A program made the translations under genes and the position numbers. From positions 36,057,860 through 36,121,859 of the forward strand of contig JABBOT010000003.1 in the NCBI GenBank assembly GCA_016165875.1: a DNA stretch of 64,000 bases. The letters run 5' to 3'. Source of the DNA: Acanthopleura granulata (lineage: Eukaryota; Mollusca; Polyplacophora; Chitonida; Chitonidae). This document shows positions 35,601-47,600 of the stretch, piece by piece. Each line of letters starts with the position of its first letter. Positions within the stretch are counted from its first letter, which is position 1. Below the pieces are notes generated by a model that was given only the letters and a program-made list of their open reading frames with translations, ran no database searches and was not told where the DNA came from.

Positions 35601-35605
35601 ACTAG
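35307..35605 (+). CDS. Ig-like domain exon (partial gene)
   Basis: The acceptor TTGATATATTACAG is followed by a frame reading TVTVTESSTVTFTCTSGES, VLSWNNNDRPIAP, RRVSDHTAEDSDL and ETANLTLLLVG. This is an Ig C2/I-type half with Cys, core Trp and the late LTLLL strand. The second Cys is not in the exon. Either the gene continues through the possible donor ATG|GTAAAC at 35596, or it ends at TAG 35603-35605. No downstream exon was recognised, so it may be part of a decaying gene. Confidence 0.5.
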
Positions 35606-36323
35606 GAACGGGTGATGTCACAGCGGAAACAGATGTTAAACTAGAGAAAAGTAAAACGTGACGTTTTTTGAACTATGAACTATGAATTCTTTATCGATAC
35701 ATATATACATTTGGTCTGGTGTTGTTTTTTTCTTTTAAACATAAATGTACATAATGTGTCAGTAGTTCCTCTGCAGGGCTGAATTGAACACTTTTTTGAA
35801 CACTTTTTTGAGTTTGTATTTTCAATTTCGAGACATACGTTTCACATTCAATGCAAAACCCATTCAATGCTAAGCAAAGCCTGTAGCATCCACTGACACA
35901 TTACGGTCCAACTGCTAATTAATGCTGATTGGCCCATACAATTGATGGCAAAGCTTTTGTCGTCCATTTAGATTAGAAACATTTAGATTGCAAACGTGCC
36001 GCACGTACACGGCACACCATGCGGTTCGCTGTCAAGGGCGATTACTCTGCACCTGCAAATCCCACTAATGGGATGGTTGAGATTAAGATTACCAAGAATA
36101 TAAAATACTACAAAACTGAGTAAAACTGCTGTATAAATTTCCAGATTAGCAAAACTTACCCCCCACCCCGCCCCCCGGGCGGCACGACATACACCCCCGA
36201 GGAGCACGACATGAAAAGAATTAGGTAAAACAACAATAGAGAGGTGTTACTCACATTGCACTGAACTTCACTGGTCTGGATTGCACTTATGAAAACAATC
36301 ATGACGTCACCAACTACCATGCA
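35606..36323. other. Gene-free stretch
   Basis: Contains a C-rich patch (36159-36180). No downstream Ig exon was found. Confidence 0.4.
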
Positions 36324-37033
36324 TCCCAGTTGTTCCACGGTTAGCTAACACCATCTTAAATCTGCGTGGCTGAACCCTGGGTTAGTCATAGTGTTAGCTA
36401 AGCAAGGGTTAAATGTCTTCATGTTTGTATTAATGACTGGTCAATGGAGTGATGGGCCAGTATAGATCAAGCGTTGTACGCATAGAGAGTTCCAGCGTAT
36501 GCCATGGCAACAAGGGGAAATTACCTTTACACTGTAATAACATGTTTATACCTATTCAGATAGTGCATCTTATAAAAGTCATCAAAACTACATTCATTTT
36601 TAAATCTCCTATCTTTCCTGTACAAAAAAAATAACTGATAACATTGTTGCAATATACTAACTGCAACAATTGTTGAACTATGGTGCCATGGCAGCTTGCT
36701 CATTCTCCTTTATGCTTTTCTCTGTTTAAACATGTACCATGCATTACATGGGCATGTATAAACACATATGATTCATTTTTCAGTATTTCAAGTCTCTATT
36801 TCAAATCAGTATAGTTTAGGTAAAAACAAAATTCCTTGATGTTACAAAAGTCGTGAATAATGTAAAATAAGGGAGGAGTAAGTCATTTAACCCACACTCA
36901 TCCATAAGTTCAAATTAATCCTGGGTTAGGGTCAATTTAACCCAGGATTAACTTTAAAACCGCTTTGAACAACGCAAAGTAGTTAACCCAAGGTTAGCAG
37001 ATTTAATCGCTACCATCCCTCGAACAACCGGGC
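36324..37033. mobile_element. Foldback/MITE-like element with GTTGTTC ends
   Basis: Left end CCCAGTTGTTCC and right end GAACAACCGGG are inverted, and further in TTAAATCTGC (36356) faces GCAGATTTAA (36997). Inside are many GGGTTA/TAACCC motifs, including a perfect 14-bp inverted pair TTAATCCTGGGTTA / TAACCCAGGATTAA near 36916-36950. No transposase ORF. Ends of this type are common in small non-autonomous DNA transposons of aquatic animals (from memory). Confidence 0.6.
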
Positions 37034-38972
37034 CTTGAATATGTACGTCAAGATGTTAAATATGACGGCACTAGGTGGAAGTGCGGCGTTCGGTAGGAAA
37101 TAGGATCGAAGAAACAGTGACGGGGTTGCTCCCTGCAAATATATTTCTACGAGAAGCCTTAAAATTACAGAAATGTAAACAATTCTATCCCTCTTACCTG
37201 TGGTTAAATATACATATTATTAAAATGACCTTTCGAGTGACCTTTTCGATGACACTAACATCGAATGCATGTGTAACCCAACATACCGGCTTGTACGTTT
37301 ACCTCAAGGAATAATATTCCGTCATGCTGCTTACTTCTTGAGCTGAAGGAATTTGATCTTGTTTACTTGGTAGATTACTTTTATAATTCATATACTTTAT
37401 ACAGCGGTGAAATATCGGGATTTCTTTCAATGATGAATTTCCTACCTCGTATATTTTGTAAATATCACTTTTGTAGATTCAGTTGTAGTACTTTACACTC
37501 AGACGTCATGACATCGAAAAAAGATACATTTTGTTTCATGACGTTCCATTCTGAGCTCACCGGGATGACGTCATAATAAACAAAGACATAGAACCTGTGG
37601 TTGTTTTACATGGACTCTCCTTTGGAACGATCGAGGCAAGAGGGGTGAACAGGTATCAACTTGAAATACAAGAAAAAAAAAAAAACAAAAACAAAAACAA
37701 AAAAAAAAAAAACAGCAGTAAAAAGGAGGTGTCCATTGTTTTTGAACTCGGCGATGAACAGTGCGACCTCGTCCAAAAATAATGGAAACTTGCTTTTTTA
37801 CTGTAGTTATCACAACGTATAAGCAGTGAATGAAGCCATTATTTCTTAAATATTGTACAACATATCTTGCTATTGTCTGTTGTCATGTATTATGTCCATT
37901 GTAAACAGTCACCTGTGTTTGTAATGACCTAAGAATAAGCAATGAAGAATTTTGTACTTTCAGTATTGTACGCAGAAATTGTACGCCTTGCTAACCGGCG
38001 CCGTGCGAAATATATCTTTTGAGCCATGAACATGGTGGTTGTCTTGTGTTTTTTCATTGACCATTATGTCCATTACATACAGGATAGTATTTTTGTTTTC
38101 ATTGCATAACGTATGTACATAATAAATGATATACCTGTGATATGAAAAAAACACACTAAAATGCATCTGGTGAGTATTTTTACTTCCAGAAAATCAAAAA
38201 ATATTTAACTAACCAAAATTCCGAGCAAAAAAATCGCACATTACTTGTTTGCCCTTCAATGGCGCCAGTGCATCATATGTGTGACTTAATTCTGGCATTT
38301 CCGGTGTTGAAGAGCAATCTTTTTAGCCTGTAAAGCGGATCTAAACACATCTCAAAATGGCTAGAGCTTAATTTAGACTGGCTGTTTGGTACAAAATGGT
38401 CAGGTCGCACATCAGTTATCCCATGGAGGTTCGAGTGGAATGCAGGAAAACTAATCCAATCGTAATTCGGGGTGTGATAAGCAGAGTTGAATGCTGCACA
38501 AATCAGCATGCCGCCAATATGACGTCTTACACTAGGGGATATCCCAGGCGGAGAAGCGTGTAGAGAACACCAATCTTCACGAAACTTAGCCTATCGTCTT
38601 GAAAACATATAGTTTGAAAAAGAGTTTTGCTCTTTAAATCACTTCGGCGCCATGTTTCAGATACTTCGAAGATGTACTTTTTGTGCGTCAAATTTTGATC
38701 AACCAGGACAGGTCACCTTTACGATCTTAAAACAATGAATCTTTGTAACCAAACCGAACTGAAACGGGATCTGCGCCATAATCGGTAGTTCTTCGGTGCA
38801 TTGGTTTTGTTGGTTCATTCTCTTCGTACATATTACAGATGTTCTCAGTGGTTCGTGACACTCTTGAAGGCATTTGGGCTGTCTAACGTTGGTCGGAGAT
38901 CACTTGTGTACCATCTTTATGCAAGGAGTATCTAATTTGTCATTAGACAGCACTGTGGTCTCCACTCATAAT
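37034..38972. other. Gene-free stretch
   Basis: AT-rich, with an A-rich tract at 37.68 kb. No gene recognised. Confidence 0.45.
37671..37716 (+). repeat. A-rich low-complexity tract
   Basis: Runs of A with single C, in intergenic DNA. No retroposon body was recognised beside it. Confidence 0.85.
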
Positions 38973-39112
38973 CCTGGACCTGATTTCACAAAGAGTACTC
39001 CTTTGCTAAGTGCATTTCATATCTTCACACGATAAGTGTTGCATATCTTCACACGATGGCAGTTGAGGGAATACTTAGCTAAGTGCGCTTCACGAAACCG
39101 AGGCCTGGCCGC
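38973..39112. mobile_element. Small MITE with imperfect terminal inverted repeats
   Basis: Left end CCTGGACCTGATTTCACAAA and right end TTCACGAAACCGAGGCCTGG (reversed) match. Inside them CTTTGCTAAGTGC faces CTTAGCTAAGTGCGC. The centre contains CATATCTTCACACGAT twice. Confidence 0.6.
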
Positions 39113-40671
39113 AATCTTACATGTAAAAACTCTTCAATGTGAAGTTATGCAACAATGAAATAAAAAGATAAATATGATTTCCATAAGTGATTTGATTAGG
39201 CAGAGGCAGAAGCACAGCATATGGAACAAGGCCATTATTAGACTATTAGAGTCACGACCCTTCCGGCTATGTCCAGAATCGCTCACGATCGGACAGAGAT
39301 TTTACTGTTGCCGAAAGTTTTCCTTGTGACAATATACCCCTCTTTTGAAAACAGATCGTCAAGTGTATCATAATGCGCCATGTGTATAATCTGCTTTTCT
39401 GCGACCACACAGTTCAGTCAAGAAATGCTTTTCATATTTCTTTTATTGGATATCGTTTGTCTTTTCGGCTATCTCGTATAAGACATCGTGAATGAATAAT
39501 AGTTAATGCCAATGCCAAAATCGTCCCTGAACGAAGGAAATATAGCAGAATTTGAATTGATATACCTAACCCCGCAATTCCAACGTTTGCGTACTGTTCA
39601 TCAACGATGACTAGCGCGTTGCTAGTCCTTGATAAGAGCTTGTAAATAGCTGTGTTTCAAGTAAAAATAACTCTCACCCCGAGCAAAATGTTAACCACGA
39701 GGCCACTAGTTATCGTGTTCGATGGCCAGTGACTTCTCTTCATTTCTCATCATTGGTTTTGGAAACAAGACAACGCTACGCCAGATGTATATAGGTATCA
39801 GTGAAGTATCCCTTCCATAGTTAGAAAAAAAGCTTAAATTTTATTTTTTGCATGCTGTAAAATTGAGTTATAACAATTAATTATCCTCTGTGACGTCGTG
39901 CAATGCCAGTTTACCATTTTGTGGTAGAGCGCTTACGATACGAGTCGTGCGTCATCGTGTTTCCTGTTGGCGTATTTCATTGCTTCCCAAGAATTCCAGA
40001 TTAAAGGAAGGTGTATTGAGTGACTTTGATAAAAATGAGTTTACTCTTTAATAGAAAGAAATTTTTTTTGCAGCTGTGTATGTTATGGTGTGTTTCACCA
40101 CCTTATCAGAAACAGCTAATCTTCTATCATTTCTTGTCGTTTCTTTTAAAGATCTCAAAAAATAATTTCTCGTCCATATCATGTTAGCGCGTTATTGCAG
40201 CTCAATGACTCGAGAGACTCTCACGTATCCTGTAGTTGCGAGTTCAAGTCCATCTCAACAGTTCATTCCAGAATGAAAGTTTAAAAAATATAATCTGATA
40301 CATTCCTTCTGACATGTTGTCTTCCTACCAACCGGTCAAGGGCGAGGTCAGGTGCAAAATTTGAAAATATTAAATTTCTAACTTCACCGTATATGTGGCT
40401 GTTTACTGGAGAAACGAGCTGGACATAAACGCTATCACAAGAAGTAACAATGTTAACACATGTAGCACCTTAAAGAGAATCACGTCAGGTGTTGGTCGCT
40501 TCCGCCATACACTATTTCCAACATTTATATCTAAGGCGCTGACGCCACTGTTTCGTTTTGTTGTAAAATATATGGCTCTCCTCAAATGCGGATATACCAA
40601 TATAATACTTGTGTGGCCACTCTAACCAAACAGAATGAAGAATGTAAAACAAGTTTTTGAACAAATATTTT
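39113..40671. other. Gene-free stretch downstream of CLCA
   Basis: Only a SINE head fragment at 40.18 kb was recognised. Confidence 0.45.
40183..40262 (+). mobile_element. SINE family A, head-only fragment
   Basis: GTTAGCGCGTTATTGCAGC and the B-box-like GAGTTCAAGTCC match the tRNA-derived part. The body and tail are missing. Confidence 0.6.
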
Positions 40672-40677
40672 TTTATT
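40672..40677 (-). terminator. Candidate CLCA polyadenylation signal
   Basis: AATAAA on the minus strand about 660 bases after the CLCA stop codon, in AT-rich sequence. No closer AATAAA was seen. Confidence 0.3.
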
Positions 40678-41333
40678 CCTCTTTATCATTGTTATAATAA
40701 AAATGTCAAAACATAAAGAATATACAAACATATTTTGCTTCTGGATTTCCATTATAAAATTGTGTTGGCAGATATGCACATTTAGACATGATTACATCTG
40801 TATACACAATATACTAAAAATAATTACAAATGCAAGACTACTGAACACAATAAAGGAACAGTCGATGAACGAGAATTGCTTGTAATAGAACCTGCTACTA
40901 CATAGTTTGTGGTATTAAATGATTTTTTCTTTAAGATTAACCCTGAATTGGTTTCAGACTCGACACAGGAACAGTACATAAAAAAAACAAAGAGAGGGTA
41001 AAGCACGACCATCAGTTATACTCCACATACTGGTGTGCCATTGCCACCACACGGCGTCTTCAACTTTGCAAAAACCTTCGCAGTGGAAAGCAAGTACATC
41101 ATAACTTTTACCCACATGTTAAGAATGGTGAAAATCGATCTGACGACAGAGGGCCAAGGTAACCTTCCCTGCCGATGGAGACCTGAGTGGTCAAGAGATG
41201 TATGAAGTGAAGCAACAAATATTAAAACTGAATGGCGCTTTGCTGTTGATGAGTAGGGTATGGAAAATGATTTTCACCTGCTCAACTTCGCACTAATACT
41301 TTACCGGTATTAATTCACGTATAGTCTTAAAGG

Positions 41334-41602
41334 CTAATACTTCAGCTGGTGCTCCTTGACATTCTGTTGATACTGCTCTCCTTTGTTTGGTGGTTCTCGT
41401 CTCTTGTGTCTTCTGCATATAATGATAATCCCTGCTATGACCAATACGAGGAGAACGAATCCCAGGCTGACAAAGCCGGCTATTAAGGGCAGGTTAAGTG
41501 GAGAGTTCAGGTATTTCAGGGACACGGAGACGACGTTTGAGCGAGGACTGACGTTACCGTTATCGTCCAGCGCCTCCAGAGCAAAGTAATATGTAACGCT
41601 TC
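41334..41602 (-). CDS. CLCA: CLCA coding exon 15 (membrane anchor, stop TAG)
   Basis: Residues 859-947. YYFALEALDDNGNVSPRSN ends the FN3-like region. A hydrophobic helix follows (about 898-921, rich in Leu, Val and Ile), then the stop-transfer sequence RRHKRRE and a polar tail ending in Tyr. This indicates a type I membrane protein rather than a purely secreted form. Confidence 0.95.
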
Positions 41603-44600
41603 CTGTTAGAAGTAAACAGACACAGTAAATCATGTCTCGTGAAACTGAGTGAATGAATGAGTATGGCTTAATGCCACATTGGCATTATTGTAGCAATATC
41701 ATGGCAGTAATGACAGTGAAATGACATAGAAAAGACAATAACACCAAGGAAGTTGTATCCAATGAGGTGCTATTTCCCAAGAAATGTGGACTGCAATTTA
41801 AATCGCTGAAAGATCACAAAACGACACCGGAAATGCAAAACTGATCAATACACTACAAAGCTTATGCCCGAATTTTTGTTTTACTCGGGGTATGGTTTCC
41901 AGTGGTTAGTTTAATATGGCATACTGAGAAGAAATCCTCGGTAATGGTCAAATCTCATTTGATTTTTCGGTAGTGCTATAGCTCATAAAGGGGGACAACT
42001 GCTCGTGCAAAGTTTCTAGTTGGGGGTCTAAAACATTTGTTTTTCGCACCTTTTTCTTACTCTTTTGACCGCACATATGACCTTCTCTCATCCAAAATAA
42101 ACGATTACTATACGGGTAGCTAACTTTGATCGGCATATATATTTCTTAACCGTAATTAAAGAAGTCCAAACGGACAATTTAAGCCAGCTTTTAGTTCTGT
42201 TACCAATGGGAAAAACTCATATCAGGTAATTATATTTCCCCTCAATCACACAATGAAACAACTTTAAAGTCACATATAGCGACGTAAAAATTGCGGCAAT
42301 AGAAGAATAATCCCAGTCCATGTTGCTAGTTTTAAATATATAGGTAACATCATTGAATACATTATATACAAAGGAGAAATAACCTTACCTGTTTCCTCCA
42401 CATAAATCGTGTATTTCTCTTCCGTACCAGCGGTCTGTGGTTTTATATCCACTTCTACCCTAGTAGCTTCTCGATGGTTTGCGTATATTGTATTAAAGTC
42501 TTTGGATTTCCACAAAGCATAAGACGACGCTGCAATATAAAATCGTTCAATGCTATAAATCAGTATGATAATATTGAAGGAGTTTAGCCAGAGACAGACA
42601 TTTCTTTATTGTTAGCGCAAGCGCACCTAGCCCATGCACTCTTTCGTGACGTAATAGAACAGTTCTATTATCTGCTCGGTGTATCCGTCGAGTTAGGTGT
42701 CCGTCGGTTGGTCACTCAGTTATATTTTGAACATCCTATTATAACTTTTAACACGAGCTATTTATTTCATGAGAAGCCTAAGTGGAAAGGGAGATGGAAT
42801 TTTTCAGAATGTCACAGATGCTGCGAATACAGACAAATATTTCCTAAAAAAAATTATCTCGTGTGCTATGTTATACTCGAGAATAACGGTATTTATAGAC
42901 ACGTGGAATCGGAATTGGGGAAAAAACAAATGTCCTCAACCATTCAACCCGACACACTTCCTTTAAACACACCAACATCCATTCTAGCCATGACTGAACT
43001 CCACGGGGTTATACCCCTTTAATCTATCGTCTACTCTCACCACACCCCTACTCTCACCCCAGACTATGGCCCTCTTGGCTTGGGCTTAAAATGTTTCGCG
43101 AAATGTGTGAAACAGTTGGTGATTGTAAAGGTTCAGAATTTAAGCTAATGATATATAGAATGAATAAAAAGTTGAAATCCATTATCTTTCAGATTTGGAG
43201 CATATTTAATAACTTGTCAATATATTGTCCGCTTATACCCACTGACTTAATAAAGATTACAATCTCAGACACTTAAGGAAATATAACCTTTCATAATTTC
43301 CTTCACCCCAATGTGTCAATTGTGAAACACTTCGCCAGTCTTCGGGTTTATGTCGAGTTGACCGAGTTGGTTACCGACATATGGAGACCAGCCATGTGAC
43401 GTATTAAATAGCAACACAATACATCAGAGGTCAAAGTCTCGACGTACATGTAGGGGTAGATTTGTCTCTAAGCTTAGACTGCCCAAAGTGTATGTGACGT
43501 CACCTACCTGTCCCCTGATCCAGATCTGCCCCTGTAGCTGTCCAGCTGAGAGTTACTTCCTCCGTATCGTCGTCCACACTCACTCGTAAGTCCGTCACCT
43601 TCCCAGGTGGAAACGCATCCATGCCTAACAGGAAAAAATCAGTTATTATTACGGAACTTACTCAAGGAAGACAAATTTACACATCAAACGCGATAAATAG
43701 GGTAGTCTTAATTAAAAAAATGGTAGAAATTCTGGCTACATCCGTGTATTCTTTAGTCGTTTCCTGCTTTTGTAGCTAGGTGAAAAGAACGAAGTTAAAG
43801 AAAAGAGTTTTTGAATGCTGAAAAAGTAAAGAATTCTGTGATGGTTATAGATGCTTGGTTTAAAATCGCTGCGCATGACATTGAAGAGAAAGGTCTATCA
43901 AAATCTGTGTCTCTCTAGCTTTATGTTATTTAAAACAATCCGTTTACTATACACATCATACAAATGAATAATACCTGGTGTAAAATTCACCAGGCGAAAG
44001 GACCCCGCTGACGTCACACGCTGAAATTCTTCCGTCTGTTGTCTAGACTCGGTATTTCGACGCTCTCTGTTTCTTCCCGCCGCTCCGCTTCCGCCTGTTC
44101 CAACGATTCTGTCTTTCATGACAACGGACACTGGTGAGTCGTTTACTCTCACTTTTACATGATATCGGCCGTTGTCAGTAAAGTTGGTCACATACGAGGA
44201 GTAAATGCCGTCATCTTTCGACGTGTCTCCACCTGTTATGTGTATAGCAATTTGTATTAAATTGTATCTTAACACATTGATCGTTGCAAGCAATATGTTT
44301 ATAAGATGATTTCATTTCCATTCCTTAAGGCATTCCTTAACGGAACGCAAATTATTCTCAGAATTCTGTGGTTTTTCTTTTTGTTACAGCATATACCTAT
44401 TTAAGTTAGCAAAATGTTATGGCAAACAGAAGTCTTTGAAGGCGAGAATTTGCTGAGAATGAAGTGTTTTCCTTTGAATAGTGTTTCAGTTTCTAAACAA
44501 TGTGGCATATGCCTGCTGATGACATCTGGCAGAAATGGACAAATATTTTTTCTTAAGACTATTAAATAAAAGTACGGCCATTACATATCGCATGAAACAA

Positions 44601-47600
44601 TAGAATATCCCGTCTTGCTCAACGAAACAACAATTATCAGAGTTATTTATTAATTACCATGATTAAGACAACCTGAATTTGAGTAATCTTCCTTTACAGA
44701 CTCCTATGTTACCTCACCACAAACAGAACAAGTTTATGTATGTATGTATGTATGGGTTTAAGGTCGTACTCAACAATTTTTCAGTCATATGACGACGAGG
44801 AATCCTTGGAATGTACATATAATGTGCCTTCTTCCATGCCGCCAAAGTGGTGCCACCACTGGAGCATCATGGCGATGACACCAGACATGACACTATCCAG
44901 TCACATTTTGAGTGTATGGCAAACATTTCCACACAACCCGTTCAGCGCTTGAGTAAAGCTAGATACAAGGATGCAGTTGGTTTCTCTGTCAGTGGCAAGT
45001 TGTAATGTATGGTTGTGAATTTGATTTAGTCATTTCGCTCTCTATATTTTTACATGTCATATAATAATATCGGTTTTGACAGAGCTATGAACTCGGCGAT
45101 GTTGAAAACTTGGAAACTCACCTGCGCCATTATCTCTCAGTGCCAGCTGTATAGAGGACGCCTCTTCCCCACCAGCATCCGGCCTTTCCAAAATGGCTTC
45201 CACGTTGGCTTGCAACACTGGGGACAAGCCTGTGTTGAAGACAATTTATGTTTTCAGTTTGTGGCGTAAGAAGTTATATACACAATTTGAAATCATTATT
45301 CACCTATATTAAGATGGTCTTTGTATGTCCTGAACACTGCACCAAATGTGACTGTACCGTCAACTTATTCATGAAATTGAACGGTGTTTGATGCCACACT
45401 AACAATACATTACACCAGGGTGGTCTGCTTTCATGGCTGTGGGAAATTGAAGTGTCTAGGTAAAGCTTTCACGGTCCAGACAAACTTTCTGACTTACCTC
45501 AGTCGAAGTGAGTCTGCAACCTCATTGGTTGATTATATATTTAAAGATCTTTAAAACATATCCACAAAACACACAAAGAGAAAATATTTTCTGCTCTTTG
45601 TTTATAAATTTCATACGGATTATATGCCCGTGAGATAAGTTATACAAGATAACTTACGTTATATATTTTTCACAGCTTATTTGGGCATTGTTCCTGGAGA
45701 CGTTTAATTGACGTGGCTAAAAGTCCAGAGATTTCTCTTTCACTTGTCTTGAGTAATCTCCATTTACAGACTCACATCTCACCTTTGGACACACTGACAT
45801 ATAGTATTTGACGCTCCCATGGGAACTTGACGGTTTTCTTCGCCCACGTTGCTGTGGTTACAATTGGTCCGCTCTGATCCGTCATACCTGACGTCACAGT
45901 TATTGTGACAGGTTGTTCTATTGGATTTGGGTTTCGGATACTCAACTTCCAACGGCCTTTCTGTTAAGATGTAATGTTTCATAAACGATTAGTTTAAGGT
46001 TTCAAATTGTTTGCCATTTTTTTTTTTAAAATTTAATGAACATGTCAATTATTTTCTTTCAGTTTTAAAGACGTTTTTATAGGCAGGGATGTGGCATATA
46101 GCTATAAAGCTATCATTTAGGGTACGTAATATTGTTATAGGTACTTCCTTTTACACAGTGCTGTTATTAAGGATAAAATCCCCGATTCAAAAAAATTCTA
46201 CCCAATTCACATACAATAATTCAATACAATAATCCAATAAATAAATTTCTCAAAGACGTTTTTTAAAGTCTACACTCTGTGAGTGGGGTTGGGTTGCTAA
46301 ATAACGAAACTTACTTCTGCCACTCCAAGGATTTTTATCCGGGTCTCTTTGAATTCCGTGTCTATGATGCATTCTGGATCATTGCTGGATATGGTGCGGC
46401 CAGATGGCGTCGTCACCTCGATGATGATCATGTGAACAGAATGGCCAATGAGAAACTCTGTCTTTCTGCCGATGGATGAATCGATGACGACTTTCTCTTC
46501 GTAAGAGTCGTTTCCCTTGATCGTGATCGACTGACTAGTTAATTGTATTGGTCTGTCCAGGATCCCTGAAGTTAAAGACGAGTAGGTAGATCAGCTGACA
46601 AGTCTTGTTTAATATAGTGCGAATGTCACTACGTTTGATGCTATACTTGGATTCCTTTACTCGTTCATCATCAGGAGAGTTTAATGTCACACCCCAGATC
46701 CCGTATAATATCCTCTCTATGACGACCGAACAGAGTCATACTGAAACTTTCTTCAATATTCGGAGCATCAGTTGCATTGTTTTCTCCTCTCTTATTTGTT
46801 TAAATTATTTTACATTTACTTAATTTCATTATTTTCAGAAATATATTCCCTTTAACAAATCTCACCAGTTCATCTGTCATGACATAGGTAACATATCGAG
46901 CAGGCAAATGTCAGATTTCGTCATCCCTTATATTTAGCCGTTAACATGTATATTTTTGCACCAAGGTCGTGCCAGAGTTCATGTAGCTTTCATTGGCACG
47001 GATCACCAAATATGCTCTATATTTATATATTTCATTGATGTTTTTCGGCGCTCTCAAGAATATTTCATTTATACGACGGCGCCCAGCAATATGGTGGGAG
47101 GAAGCCAGGAAGGGCCCGGGGGAAACCCATGACCACACGCAAGTTGCTGGCAGACCTTCCCAGATTCAGAGGATGTCTTACACATAACACTGATTTGAGT
47201 GAGCCACTGACCTGTTCCACGTTCTCCTAAGGCAATGAAAGCTTCGTTTAAAGCGTTGGAGTCGCCTTTATCGGAAAAGAAGTAAGAAGAACCGAGGGTC
47301 ACTTTGGCTAAATCTTCTATCTTCTGGTCTGCTTCTTCCGTAATGGCGATCGTGTCAACAATAACGTTATTGGAGATTACCTGCAATCATTTGAAACAAC
47401 ACTGTATGTTTTATCTCAGAATATCATATAGTTAAACTTGATCCTTAATGTAAGCTTAAACGTAAAAGAATCTACGTTGCGTGACTCCCTGATGGTGCAG
47501 TAAAGAGACCATACATAAAGGCAGAAGCCTTTGTTACATGCCACGGCGTACAAGCTGCACTTGATTCATAACAGCCTATAACAGGCGGCGATGCTGTTTG

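Noticed and set aside
36890..37010. Interstitial telomeric repeat (TTAGGG-like GGGTTA motifs)
   Set aside because: Motifs are separated and inverted rather than in tandem hexamers. They belong to a foldback element.
42609..43022. 137-codon plus-strand ORF as a gene nested in a CLCA intron
   Set aside because: No recognisable motif, no splice or start context, and it lies within an AT-rich intron.
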